This document shows positions 21,976 through 33,476 of a DNA stretch of 64,000 nucleotides, one piece after another. Numbering within the stretch: the first letter of the stretch is position 1; each line of letters starts with the position of its first letter. The translations under genes were made by a program, and so were the position numbers. Under the pieces are notes generated by a model. It ran no database searches. It saw only the letters and a program-made list of their open reading frames with translations, and was not told where the DNA came from. Location: contig OX465584.1 in assembly GCA_950022655.1 (NCBI GenBank), positions 58,748,335-58,812,334 of the forward strand. The letters run 5' to 3'. This DNA is from Alentia gelatinosa (Eukaryota > Annelida > Polychaeta > Phyllodocida > Polynoidae).

Positions 21976-22255
21976 TAACCTACACACTACTTTCTAACAG
22001 GGGAACATTTAGAGCTGTATTTTGGTATGTGATTTGTTAAATGGAGGTACAAGATTCATCAAATCTTGTGGCTCATTGCTGCAATACTATTTATGCCTAT
22101 ATAGGTTGCAGAGAAATGTTCACCGATTAATTGTGCATAGATTATGCAATAAGGCCACCACCAAGAGACTTGGTCAATGACCCATAGAATCAAAGCGTTT
22201 GAAATTGTCGGTGGTGGTCAGTGTATTTAGAGCACATTTCAGCCGGTATGGGCCT

Positions 22256-22662
22256 TTATCCTACCCCTAATAAAAAACGCCATAGGTTTAACATTGAGTC
22301 AGTGTATTTGACTGAGCGTTGAAAAAAATGTTATTTATGCACCGAGGTGAATAAAAAAATGGACCAATCAGGGACGAGGTAATGGCAGTAGATCCAGCAG
22401 CATTGATAAATGTGGCCATCCTCCGATGAGTGTCAACACACTGCTAACATGGATAATTACAAAGTTTTCTCTGTATACCGGTGATATTGGGTAGGATAAA
22501 TACAAAACCAAACTCAAGTTAGCCTTGTCAATGTTTAAACCACTCTGGTCAGGTCTGCTACTCACTACACTCGGCTAATGCCTCGTGTAGTAATACACGA
22601 CCTGCCCATCGTGGCATAAACATTGACAAGGCTAACTCTCGTTTGGTTTCTACTAATTAGAC
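22256..22662. mobile_element. PD1-type element, D module then palindrome
   Basis: The D module runs from TTATCCTACCCCTAATAAAA to GGGTAGGATAAA. A palindrome follows, with arms CCAAACTCAAGTTAGCCTTG and CAAGGCTAACTCTCGTTTGG and tip CTCGGCTAATGCCTC at 22570-22584. On the minus strand the tip reads CTACAC, GA, GGC, ATTA, GCC, GA, GTGTAG: a clean stem with opposed GA pairs. Confidence 0.75.
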
Positions 22663-22908
22663 GTTATAGGCCGTTAGATACCAACGTGCATTCGATAGCC
22701 GCCACCAACTGACTTTTAGGAGAACTCAATTAAACGGTACCCTTTCTGTCAGCCAGTGGAAATTAAAATGGCTTTATATGCAAGTTATGAACACTCACAA
22801 CCCCTACCCTCTCCCCCCACTCACACCTGAATAAAAGGAAAAGTAAATACCTGAGATATGTGTCTGAAAGCTGGTTACATCTAGTCAGGAGCTTCAACAT
22901 CCTTTTTA
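22663..22908. mobile_element. Short E-type element and spacer
   Basis: GGCCGTTAGATACCAACGTG to TCTGTCAGCCAGTGGAAATT resembles the E-type element at 52.8 kb, in the same phrase order. Confidence 0.4.
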
Positions 22909-23190
22909 GGCCCAGCGTCCACCTACTACGATATGGCACTGATATGGTCTACGATGCACCTCCCGATAAAAAATCAAAATTGTGTCGGAAGGTTACCTAA
23001 TATCGGGGCAGTTGACCACATTTCTGCGATTAGACACCGATAAAAAACCCATTCAATGCATGGTGGATTGGCTTGTCTAGACATATGTCTACGATTTTGC
23101 ACCTTCCCGATATGGCACCAATTTTGACATTTTGTATCGGTGCCACATCGGGAGGTCTACGATTCTATCATAGTAGGTGGACGCCGGGCC
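22909..23190. mobile_element. Family A MITE, 282 bp
   Basis: Ends GGCCCAGCGTCCACCTACTA and GTAGGTGGACGCCGGGCC. The left flank is TTA and the right flank is TTT. The interior matches the 41.37 kb copy closely. Confidence 0.8.
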
Positions 23191-24116
23191 TTTTACGTAA
23201 AAATAATATACCCACACACACCAATGCAAATTTTCTTCTCCTTCCAGACACACCCCTGATGTATCGATTGATCAGAATTTTGCAGGCTTTTAAAAGAGTG
23301 TTCCATTGGGCTGACAACATGACCACAAAAGAGCATCACACGGCTCACACACGGCAACCACACAACAGCTTTTTGTCAGGTGCTTATAGCAATTCTTGTA
23401 GTGGAGGAGGCAACACATTAATCAGTGGCAGCCATATGGCAGTGTCACAGGCGACGGCCCATAAAACCTGATTAATTAGTTTTTGTCGGATGCCTACAAA
23501 CGTAGCTCACATGGCCACCATGTGTCATTGACCTTTCAAGTCCCCTGTGGATTTGCACAATATATGAATGTCTGATTTAAGCCCTTCCCAATCTGTCACC
23601 CACATTAAAGGCATATCAGACAATTGGGCTTGAAAATAAAAACCCATGTCATTTTCCTGAAAATCGAATATGATGATTTCTGAGTGTTGTAGAACACAAA
23701 TCTAACTCGGAGTTGTTTTTCAGATAGTAAAACCCATGTCATTTTCCTCAAACTTTCATAGAATAAAAGAAATGTATATTACAGCATATTTAAGTTTAAA
23801 ATTCATTGGTCACAACTCTTGTTTTTGAAAGGATCTTTAAGGATTAGTTGAACTGGACAAAAGGTTCTAAAGATTCAGTCGATTGGCATTAGAATTTATC
23901 CTAGGGAAACAGTTTTGAATGTTAATTGTCAATATTTGAAAATCTGGGTATTGTAGGCTATACCTTTAATCAGTCTAATTAACTTTTTGGATTTTTTAGG
24001 ATTGACAACATTTTAAAATCACCAGGTGGCGGCACTATGTATTGTAGGATATGCCTTTGAATGGTAGTAATAATCAAGAGGTCTAAACTTGGTCTATCAT
24101 GTGCACAGCTCATAAA
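23191..24116. other. No gene seen
   Basis: A short direct repeat (AACCCATGTCATTTTCCT at about 23641 and 23730) is present. The plus-strand frame 23073-23471 starts inside the MITE and has no recognisable domain. Confidence 0.4.
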
Positions 24117-24503
24117 GCCGAATGGATATCTACTGACTTCTCAACATTGATGTACCTTTGTCAGCCACAAAGGAACGTCACTTCGTCTCAGGGGAGGCAT
24201 CCTAACGGAGTCAGCCCGAGTCAGTAGATATGGGGCTGCTAGTCAAAAGTCAGCCAACGATTAGTGAAACCCCCTGCTTGAGATATTCTTTTGAAGCCGA
24301 CAGGTTGTCGGTCGATGTTCCTAAATCACTTGCCAAAAGTCTATCAACATGTTCATAAATCCAGTCAGCAGCAAAGGAACATTGGAAATCATCCCTGTTT
24401 GGATTGCCGACGTGCTACATAATTTGCCTGCGACAAGTTCACCGCCAACTATAAGATTTGGGAACTAATCATTCAACCCCGAATCAGTAGATGTGCATTG
24501 GAC
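24117..24503 (-). mobile_element. Family G MITE, reverse copy
   Basis: Ends GCCGAATGGATATCTACTGA and TCAGTAGATGTGCATTGGAC. It abuts the next G copy across only TTTAAA. Confidence 0.6.
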
Positions 24504-24509
24504 TTTAAA

Positions 24510-24824
24510 GCCAAATGCAAATCTACAGATTCAGATTTGGACGATTAGTTCCTAAATCGTATAGGAGTCGGTGAACTTGTCACAGGCAAATTACGTAACC
24601 CCTCCGCCCTTGTCGGTCACCCAATCAGGGGCCATTTACCAACGTTCAATTGTCAGCGACTGGATTTATCAACATGTAATCGTTTGCTGACCCATGCCTA
24701 GCTGTCCTACATCTACTGACTAGGGCTGACTCTGTTAGGATACCTCGCCTGAAACAAATTACCTTTCCTTTGTCACAGAAAAAGGTACATCAATGTTCCG
24801 AAATCGGTAGATGGGCATTGGGCT
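24510..24824 (+). mobile_element. Family G MITE, forward copy
   Basis: Ends GCCAAATGCAAATCTACAGA and AATCGGTAGATGGGCATTGG. The interior carries GGACGATTAGTTCCTAAATC and AAATTACGTAACCCC. With the preceding reverse copy it makes a back-to-back pair. Confidence 0.65.
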
Positions 24825-25154
24825 TCACAGTGATGAACTCGATTTGATGTTCGAACTGAACCGTGATGTTTGCATTGATGGCGCTTGTTAATGAGATTTC
24901 TAATTGGAATATAAAACAAATCTGTGAGCAATTAGTAAATGTTATTTCAAAATATCCTGTCTTTGCCATGTGCTAGTTGGTTCATTCTAATGATCTTCAT
25001 CATAACCATAGTGTCAGTCAATTTGCCTGTGATTATATGCCGCCAAAGATATACAGTATGAACTATAGAAACTGTCAGTAACAAATATAATATGAAAGGG
25101 AGATTTTTTTATTAGAACATAGGAGATTGACATTTGAAGGTAATAAGTGAGAGT
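24825..25154. other. No gene seen
   Basis: AT-rich, with no recognisable feature. Confidence 0.35.
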
Positions 25155-25535
25155 ATATATATAGGGGACAGAGCCATTGTTAGTTCATGAAGCAGTCACT
25201 AGGTGGTCGGGGGACAAAGCCTGTATTCTGGCTCTTTGTTCTTATGAAATTCAGCTGCCTTTCAATGTTTTACCAAGGTTCCTTTGACTCTCTACTGTCA
25301 CCGATCCCAGAGCAGGATGACATAATGATGTAACCCATGACATGATGTCTTTCACATGGAACACTTTATTTACATATATGAGCAAGTGACATTTCCCAAT
25401 TATCACTCACTTCTTTTGCACCTCCATTAGTGAAGAACAGCTACTTTTTCACCTCCTTTAGTGAAGAACACCTACTCGGGGGGCGTCATGGCGGCCCCCA
25501 TGGATCATAGGCTATATGCCGTATATATATCATAT
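25155..25535 (+). repeat. Dispersed repeat R2, copy 1 (possible solo LTR)
   Basis: A roughly 380-bp sequence from TATATATATAGGGGACAGAG to CATAGGCTATATGCCGTATA occurs once more, inverted, at 41690-42090. It starts with a TATA-like run and contains an internal direct repeat (TTAGTGAAGAACA, twice). That is compatible with an LTR, but no matching internal region or TG..CA ends were identified. Confidence 0.55.
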
Positions 25536-26215
25536 CCATGATCACTCTTCGATTAGAACTAGCATTATTGCAGATTTCCAACATAGATTTACTTTGGATT
25601 CTCATATCTATCCTTATAGCATTTTTGCTATTTAGCCAGAGATTACAAGGTCCCCTTACATGCACATATGGCTGTTGTGCCATATGCTATCAAAATCTGG
25701 AGAAGATATGAGATTGCTATCAGAGACCTAAGCCAAGTAAACATGTTTGGCTAGGTTAGCGTATCATAAAAGATCATCTACATTAACTGTTCAATATGAA
25801 ATACTTCGGAGAAGCATAGAGAGATTTGGATAGTTGTCGCTCGGCTTATTGCCGATTTTTAAATTTGATATTCTGCTAAAGGTTTTTTTAGAAGGAATCC
25901 CCTATCGCAATTTACCAAATTGCCAATATCCTTGGTTGAATGAGCCTCCCTAAAGTGATTCATATAATGTAGCCTCTATACTTAATGCCTCTTTCCTGAT
26001 TCAGAGTTTTTCTGAGTTGCTGGTGGTGCCAGATTGCATAATTTTGTGGAGAGAATTTGTTGCCCTCGTTCATATAACTCCGCATCAAACTCGTGTGAAA
26101 TGATGACTTTGACTAAAACTTGTTGGTTTCTTCTTTAATATTCCACAGTCCCCTATACTTTCCATTATACTAATTGCAAAGGTCAATGTATGGTTACAGC
26201 AAGGATGCACTATAA
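25536..26215. other. No gene seen
   Basis: The end part (26055-26150) is related to the PD2 palindrome arm at 13.15 kb (CATATAACTCCGCATCAAACTC). The remainder is unassigned. Confidence 0.35.
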
Positions 26216-26636
26216 AGGGGGGCGTCCACCAACCACAACAAGGCTACGACAATGGCTTCCCAACAAGGTCCACGATTGGCTTTAGGTTGAGGGCCTTGTC
26301 GTGGTTGGTGGACCCCAGTTCCGAACAAGAGTCTACGTGAAGGCCACGATTGGAAGCTTGTTGGGAGCCTTTCAACAAGGCTACGACAACATCGAACATG
26401 TTTGATTTTTCCCACGACTGGACCCTTGTTGTGGAGTGGCGTGGTTTCCTCGAAACCACTATTGTAGTGTGTCGGTACCATGGACGTCTTTTTTACGGGA
26501 ACCAGCGATGTCTAGAACACGCCCTGGCAATGCTGTTGTAAAGCCCCCCTTCTTATGACAAGGCTGCGACAAGCGCCGATTGAAACTTTCTTGTCGGCGC
26601 TTGTCTTGGCTTTGTCGTCGTTGGTGGACGCCCCCT
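26216..26636. mobile_element. Family B MITE, TAA duplication
   Basis: Ends AGGGGGGCGTCCACCAACC and GTTGGTGGACGCCCCCT are flanked by TAA (26213-26215 and 26637-26639). It carries the same repeated CGACAAGG words as other B copies. Confidence 0.85.
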
Positions 26637-26742
26637 TAAATGTGCAGTATATTTATAAGAGCATGTCTCCATACACATAAAAAGGGGCCAATTCTCTAGA
26701 AAGCTCCATAAATTCCTGTGGGATATTGCCAGCTGCTTCTAC

Positions 26743-26979
26743 CTACGACTTTCCTTCATCCTTTCAGCAAGTAAGCAACAGGCCATAAAGGCCATAGGTT
26801 TCGTATTATTCCCTCCCGTACTAAAACTAAAAAAGCCTAATAGTAACAAATACTTAAAATCGCCATTGTTCACAGCAGTCCAACTATGGGACAAATTAAA
26901 ATCTGATATACAACTATTACCTAGAGGGGAACTCTTCAAATTTGCTATTAAACAAGAACTAATAAATATAATATCATGA
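26743..26979 (+). pseudogene. LINE reverse transcriptase C-terminal relic
   Basis: The plus frame ending at TGA 26977-26979 reads through SPLFTAVQLWDKLKSDIQLL and then FKFAIKQELINIIS. The pattern (basic stretch, SPLF..A..LW..L, a gap, then FK..LK..L just before the stop) is typical of the extreme C-terminus of CR1/jockey-group LINE ORF2 proteins. Everything upstream of about 26740 is lost; the preceding DNA is the end of a family B MITE. No start codon applies, since this is the tail of a longer protein. The AT-rich stretch to about 27226 may be its 3-prime UTR. The clade assignment is inference. Confidence 0.5.
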
Positions 26980-26984
26980 TTACA

Positions 26985-27226
26985 AGATCATTGTGTTCAA
27001 CTATATGCAAATGTTGACTGAATTGCGTATAATAAAAACAAACGATCATAACGTTGTATATTTGTCTGATTTAAGATTAAGCACTTGCTTTATTTTATGA
27101 ATGACTGTCTGTTGTCCTGTATTGTCTATGTTTGTTTGTTGTTTATTTGTGTAGTTTTACATCTTGGTAGTTTCGTCTTTTTGAAACTACCTCATTGGTC
27201 GACCTATCTGGTTCTTGTAAGGTATA
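26985..27226 (+). other. AT-rich probable LINE 3-prime UTR
   Basis: Follows the LINE relic directly. It is T-rich with many TGTTTGT-like stretches, and no tail repeat is preserved before the next MITE. Confidence 0.3.
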
Positions 27227-27230
27227 TTAA

Positions 27231-27514
27231 AGCCCGGCGTCCATATACTATACAACAGAATTTTAGACCTACCGATATGGCTCTGATACAAAAAGTCAAT
27301 ATTGGAGACATATCGGGAAGGTGCAAAATTGTAGATATATGTCTAGACATGCCAATCCACCACGCGTTGTATGGGGTTTTTATCGGTGTCTAATCGCAGA
27401 AACGTGGTCAACTGCCCCGATGTTAGGTGACCTTCCAACGTGATTTTGATTTTTTATAGGGAGGTGCTTCATAGACCAAATCGGAGCCATATCGTAGTAG
27501 GTGGACGCAGGGCC
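27231..27514. mobile_element. Family A MITE
   Basis: Ends AGCCCGGCGTCCATATACTA and GTAGGTGGACGCAGGGCCT. The interior is in the opposite orientation to the 22.9 and 41.4 kb copies (TATCGGGAAGGTGCAAAAT). The left flank is TAA and the right flank TCA. Confidence 0.7.
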
Positions 27515-27566
27515 TCATGCAATAAGTCAGTGTCATTTTGGTCGGCCAATGGAAAGAAGCTTATAA

Positions 27567-27672
27567 AGCCCGTTTCCATTAGTCGATTATTCGGCACCGA
27601 TCTGCAGTCAGGAACTCCTTATAGATTTTTGTGGGTACACCAATGTCAGATCAGTGAATGGAAACAAGGCCT
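27567..27672. mobile_element. Short family E MITE
   Basis: AAGCCCGTTTCCATTAGTCG and GTGAATGGAAACAAGGCC are inverted ends about 100 bp apart. The interior is GGCACCGATCTGCAGTCAGG. Confidence 0.6.
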
Positions 27673-27696
27673 GCAGTCAGCTAAACACTCCTCTAA

Positions 27697-28095
27697 AGCC
27701 GGATGCCCATCTACCGATTTAGGGTTGAACGATTAGTTCTCAAATCGTATAGGAATCGGTCACCTTGTTGCAGGCAAATTACGTAACCTTTGCTCGACCT
27801 GCGACGCTCGGGGAGAGGGACTGGTGGGTATTAGTCCTAAGGAAATCAGTCTACACCTACCGACATATATACGCACACTGATAAAATCTGTGAATGGTCC
27901 ACTAATCGCTGGGGAGGGAAAAGCCACGACGTGTCGGCAACACAAGGAGGTGGTTCACTAATCGCTGGTTAGCCTTGCCTAGCTGTCCTACATCTACCGA
28001 CTCCACTAGGATACATCGCCTGAGACAAATTACCCTTCCTTTGTCGCCGACAAACATACATAAATGTTCCGAAATCGGTAGATGGGCATTGGCCT
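27697..28095 (+). mobile_element. Family G MITE, TAA duplication
   Basis: Ends AGCCGGATGCCCATCTACC and GGTAGATGGGCATTGGCCT are flanked by TAA (27694-27696 and 28096-28098). This is the best-delimited G copy and shows that this family also uses a 3-bp TTA/TAA target. Confidence 0.75.
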
Positions 28096-28098
28096 TAA

Positions 28099-29749
28099 GA
28101 TATAAGATACTAGTCCACTGTAAGATACTGTATTACAACCTAATTCAAATTGCAAGCCCTGCACCGTATTTGAACGTGTCCCACGCTCAACAAGCTTGTA
28201 ATTAAGATGTTGACAATTCAAGCTTCTCTGCCATTATGAAGTACATTGGTTTTACTTATTCACATTGTCAAGAGAAACACATTACGAATTCCATGTTTTA
28301 TGAGGTTTTTTTCCAATGGATGAAGATTTAATCTCTCCCACAGGGATGAGGTTTTAAAAACAATAAAACCAGACGTCACATCCCGGCTTGTGTAATGGAA
28401 ACTCTGAGAGGGGATTCAACAGGTCCAAGATGGCTCAACAACCTTTGCAATTTTATTCCGTGATGCAAGACTTTTTATTTTATTTTCGGAAAAGAGGGGT
28501 AACATTAAAAACTCTCCGCCGGTTTTATCAAACTTGAATTCTAGATCTATTCTACGTTACATATGTAAATACCATGCAGTATATTTCGCTATCAAGTGCT
28601 GTTACCCTCATTCTAACATGGAGGCGTATGAGCAAGGTCATTGGCTGGGGCACGAACCAATCAGTGATCGTTCAAATTGTAAATTTATGGTAATGAGTGT
28701 GTAGCAACCTACATAAAATGTTCGACGTTCCACACCCAATTATCGCTCCCGGGGGAGGTACTAGCTTTATCATCGATACCGCTTTACAGTGTTCATTTTT
28801 TACATATTTATTTATCATATGCGATGTGGTGCACTGGAACTCCTTCAGTATGGGTCTATGTTACTCCTCTGGTATGGATCTACCTTATTCTTCTAGCGTC
28901 GGTCTGCTTTATTCCCCTAGCATAGTTCCAACTTATTCCCCTAGCATTGTGACGCCTTAATTTCCTATGTGGGGCAGCAAAATTGGCATACTACACTACC
29001 GCAACCTATTATTGGGATTTAACGATATGTGAAATTCATGGATATATCATTTAGATATACCTCAGATATTCCTCCGCAAAATTTCTCCGCAAAATAAATA
29101 TCGTACAGATTCGGGGATATTCGTATTATTCCGGAGAATTTCGGAGGGTTTCGTACCTCCTCCCTCATATTAAAAAGGCCTCGGTAAATATTTTTGATAA
29201 CCCTAACCACGTAATTTCGGGATTCATTCACCCGAAACCAGTTTCCCTTTAATATAAATCCATTTTATGATCTCTCCGTCATCTAAATAACCTTCCCCCC
29301 ATCTCCGATGCTACTGTTGCTGTAAAGATTCCCCAATAAGCCCGGTTGGATATGCATGAAGGCATGCAGTGTATTTTTGACGGGTGTGATATTGGTTCGT
29401 TATTTTATGAGCTATTTCAGAGGCAATGCCATCAAACCCGAGGGCATCCTTTGACCCATCCACTGAACCCATTGAATAATTCTGATATTACATTTCGCGT
29501 CCGAATATAAAAAATTCTTGTAATCGATATCGGAATAGCTCATTGTAATATTAGACCCCTATCTCTGCCCAGCCATACCCCAACACCCACCCACAATCAA
29601 TCATACTCGCACCCACACCCCTTCTAAAGCAGCCTTTAAAAAGGCAATAAGAGAATCGAAACCCCAAAACTAGATCGCGCATGCTTACTTGCATAAACTA
29701 GATTATCCACAAACCCAAGCCTATAGCTGTGTATGACCGTGTTATCGTT
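28099..29749. other. No gene recognised
   Basis: About 1.65 kb without a clear repeat. Small features are a tandem phrase TATTCCCCTAGCAT (28910-28950) and the repeat-like TTCCTCCGCAAAATTTCTCC region (29065-29095). The frame at 28697-28960 has no recognisable domain. Confidence 0.35.
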
Positions 29750-30074
29750 TTTCACCTTTATCACCCATTTGTTCATCATTTGTTATTATTTCGTACTGTT
29801 TGTTACTCTAAATGTGTTATTCCATATGTAACATTAATCTCTGAATTGTCTGTATTCTTGATTGCTGTATAGTAATACCATGTCATATTAGAAGTGCAAT
29901 CACTTTTCTTTTCGTTTTGTTGGATCTTATACTGGCAGAGACATCACTGTAATGAGAATATGAATATCATATATGTAATACCTAACAATCTGCGCAAATC
30001 GGGCAAGTGGTAGACCGCAACATATTTGTACGCGAACTTTCCTGAATAAAAACTTATTTTTAAAAAAAAAAAAA
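29750..30074 (+). other. Possible retroposon 3-prime end with A-tract
   Basis: T-rich UTR-like sequence ends GAATAAAAACTTATTTTT followed by 14 A residues (30061-30074). That is the order expected for a polyadenylated retroposed end. No coding part is visible. Confidence 0.3.
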
Positions 30075-30540
30075 AACCCACCCATACCAACCCATACCCA
30101 CACTCGCCCCCACCCACCCATACCCATGCCCACCTAAACCCACCCATACCCACCCCAACCCTAGACTGGCTCCAGTCCCTGCATCCTATCATGGGCCAGC
30201 AGAGGAGGATACATACTTTAATGAACTTTATTCTTATTGTGTTTAATCATTTAATGAATATTCATAATCAAAGACTTGAGCAAGTCACCCATACTCACCC
30301 CCACACCCACTCACCCCCACCCATACCCATACCCGCACCCATCCCACACCCACCCACCCATACCCATACCCGCACCCATACCCACCCCACACCCACCCAC
30401 CCATACCCATACCCACACCCATACCCACCCCACACCCACCCACCCATACCCATACCCGCACCCATACCCACCCCACACCCACCCACCCATACCCATACCC
30501 GCACCCATACCCACCCCACACCCACCCATCCACCCCATTA
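30075..30540. repeat. 43-bp CCCATACCC/CACCC minisatellite
   Basis: The landmark CGCACCC recurs at 30334, 30371, 30457 and 30500. The full step is 43 bp (86 = 2 x 43), with one short unit of 37. The minus strand is a continuous series of GGG runs, so it is strongly G-quadruplex prone. The Trp/Gly/Val-rich and His/Pro/Thr-rich frames at this place are translations of the repeat. Confidence 0.92.
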
Positions 30541-30714
30541 CGGAACCCAGAAGCAAGTGTAAAAATCAGTTGTGAGCTTTGGTTGTCAGGAACTATAATG
30601 AACGAAATGTCATATTTGAAACATTTGAAACAAAATGGGGAAATGAACTGTGATAAATGAAGTTCCCGATAGAACAGCGGCAAGTGGAGACTCCAACTTA
30701 TAAATGCGGCGTTT

Positions 30715-30801
30715 CCACCTGCCGACTAAAAATCCACCGATAATGTTTACGCTATACAAAGGTCAGTCGGTGCTTCTCCTTGTGAAAGGTCGGTGGAACA
30801 T
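30715..30801. mobile_element. Truncated family K MITE
   Basis: GGCGTTTCCACCTGCCGACT matches the K left end at 5794. The copy stops where the PD1 element begins. Confidence 0.45.
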
Positions 30802-31104
30802 TATCGTAAAACTGGAGGAGGTTTAATCTTGGCCACCGTATGCCACGACTGGAGTTTGGCATAGTGACTTCATGAGGCGAAGCCGAGTGAAGTCCGGAGC
30901 CAAAACTCCAGGAGTGGAATGTGGTGGCCACGATTAAAACGAATCAGGTTTTGATTTTATCCTACCCTATCTCCTCGATTTTGGAATATTATGTGATAAA
31001 AAATGTGTATGCCACTAGTGGCATATAAAACTCTGTATGCCAGGCAGCGCGGCATACGGAAACTCAATGTTATGCCTATGGGATTTTATATTAGGGGTAG
31101 GATA
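30802..31104 (+). mobile_element. PD1 foldback element, 303 bp
   Basis: Starts TATCGTAAAACTGGAGGAGG and ends TTAGGGGTAGGATAA, with tip GAGGCGAAGCCGAG at 30874-30887. It is near-identical to the 7.66 and 35.09 kb copies. Confidence 0.8.
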
Positions 31105-31842
31105 AAACCGGAGACATAATTCAATGGGCTTTGATTTGGTTAGCGGGTGCAGAAGTTGTTCGTTGGTCCCATATTCAATAAGGCAGGCGAGAAAAATTGT
31201 TGTTCCTTTCTGTCTCCATGTGAGGATGAATATCTAATTTGATGTTGGGTTAGCAAATAATGCTATTCATCATTATTAACCTACATTTGAAGATATTTAG
31301 GTAAACCTCGGAAAAATTACTGCCCGCGGCCAAGGCCTTGGGCAGTAATGTTTTCAATCCTTACCTCGTAACATTGACTTTCTCTCATCGGAACATAGTT
31401 TCCCTCTAATCATCAGGTGGAAAATGCCATATAATAGCACTGCATGAATTCTTATATAAGGTATGATGTTATGGTTCCCACCTAAGACTTTCTAAAACAC
31501 ACAGACACTATTAGTACAGAATGTCTACACTGTGTGTATCCATTTGCCTATAGTTTGATAAAAGCCCTGATGCAGCGATGTTTGTATTTGTGCTTGAGGT
31601 CTTATGGGACTATACATCATGATTGTTTTTTCACTTCGAAGCAATCTTATTAATCTACAAGGCGATGCCTTTCAGCAATCCCTTGTTGGCCGGTAATCTC
31701 AGCATGTGGTGGGAGGAAGTAATATCTTTGTCGTTCCTAGAATGGAGGCGGAAAATATGATGTCGTATGTTCTTTTGTTCTCTTGTTTTTTAATAATGTT
31801 TATTCGACATTCTGTTACAGGTGACATTTCTTTCATAACCTG
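31105..31842. other. No gene seen
   Basis: Contains a short hairpin AAAATTACTGCCCGCGGCC with GGCCTTGGGCAGTAAT (31315-31350). No coding motif. Confidence 0.35.
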
Positions 31843-32221
31843 TCGTTTACACTAGATGACTGAATATGTGGCGACTATGGATCATCAAGCCAATAGTTGT
31901 CAGGTGGTGGCAATGTCCACCGTTGAAGTCGTCAACCTCCGAATATACCCGAGCATTTATACTGACAACTAGGTTTTCACAGAATCGCCACCCATGTAGA
32001 AGACTAATTCAAACCAGCTTGGAATAGTTGCGGGCATAAGAGCATGTCCAATAGTTGTCAGGTGGTGCTTAATTGAGTAATCTGATGTAACCAGACGATC
32101 TGGAATTGCCACATGGTTGATGTTTACATTAGATGATTTCTAGCTTTTTACTTCTGAAAGTCGTCAGGAGTTGCAAAATATCAAAATTGGCAGCAGCCAT
32201 AATCGTCTAGTGTAAATGCGG
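31843..32221. mobile_element. Family F MITE
   Basis: Inverted ends CGTTTACACTAGATGACTG and TCGTCTAGTGTAAATGCG. The interior includes GTTGTCAGGTGGTGGCAATG and AGACTAATTCAAACCAGC, shared with the units of the 1.3-2.9 kb array. This is a stand-alone copy of that element. Confidence 0.7.
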
Positions 32222-33476
32222 GGTAAGGAAACTTAGTATCACACGATGCTGAGCTAAGGTGCGATTCACACAATGGGATTCATGTACCTCAGAGGGTGTT
32301 CATCTGAGACAAAACCTGCTGAGATTTTTTACTCAAACACAATTTCTTCGTCTAAGTTGTAGGGTTCCATTTCCCTGAGAAATGTCTTTCCATGCAATTG
32401 TTGGGGACATTTACCCTCAACAAGGAACAGAAACTCATGAGATCTTAAACCCATGTGAATATCACTTTACATCAGTGTTAGGTATAAGAATTATGTAATG
32501 AGATGGAATGATATCTTGATGCATTCTGCACCGTAGTGGGGGTGTAATCAATGACCCTTTAGTAGTTGTTTGGGTAGCTAGTTCATTATCTTAACTTCTT
32601 CTGTTTTGCTGCTTCTGTAGACTAATTTAGGGGTAGAACCACTTACTTAGCGGAGTCACCAAGACACGGTGACCTCACATCTCGATGACCTGAGAGGAGG
32701 AAAGGCAAACACTGCAAGTCAAGTTAATGACTTTAATCTCCTGAGAGCAATCTGTGTAATACAATTACAGGCAGTATTATCCAATGCGATGTTATAGTCT
32801 CATTGACTATGTTGTACCAATCGTCTAATAAACCTTTAGCTTAATGTTCACAAGTGTTCTGTTTCCTTCAGTCTTCCTAACGCATATCGTTCTTACAGTC
32901 GTTTGTTTCAGTTCCTGTTTGCTGAATAGAGTCATGTATCCTTGTGTTCCTGAATTGGATGTAAAAACTCAGTCCACGCGTTCTGTGTTCTCTCCACTGA
33001 GAGCCTGTTACATACACGTCGGTCTGTAGATAACTCACAGCACCACAAGTCCACAAATTGAATGTCTATAGTAGGCGACTTCACTCCTCATGGGATGAAG
33101 CCTCAGCCGCCTAACCTTACTCCAGCGGGAGCAAGTCTTTGGCTCAGCTAGCTCTTACTTCTCGTACCTCAGTGTTGCCTCTGGCAGCTGCAGCGAAGGT
33201 GTACTCCTCCGCTGCTTACATCACCTGGTCATGTGACCAGTCATACCCTTATACAGACGGGTGCTCTAGAAGCTTCCCTCTGTTTTACATTCTGCTACCA
33301 ACATTCATGTGTTTCACTCCATACGATGTTAGTTATTAAAACTACACAGGATAACACAATTTCAGACCAGCGCGTAGTGCAATTCAAGGCAGACCTAGCC
33401 ACACAAGTCTGTATCAGACCTTTCTCATTTGTCACAAATACTTAGAACCATGCACTGGGAAAGATATGTAGATATT
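32222..33476. other. No gene recognised
   Basis: Contains TAATAAACC (a polyadenylation-like signal) at about 32826 and a moderately GC-rich stretch at 33090-33240. The frames at 32844-33029 and 33139-33445 have no recognisable domain. An old LTR or host 3-prime region cannot be excluded. Confidence 0.3.

Noticed and set aside
30191..30683. Long frames on both strands rich in Trp/Gly/Val or His/Pro/Thr
   Set aside because: They are translations of the 43-bp minisatellite in every frame; no start context or domain.
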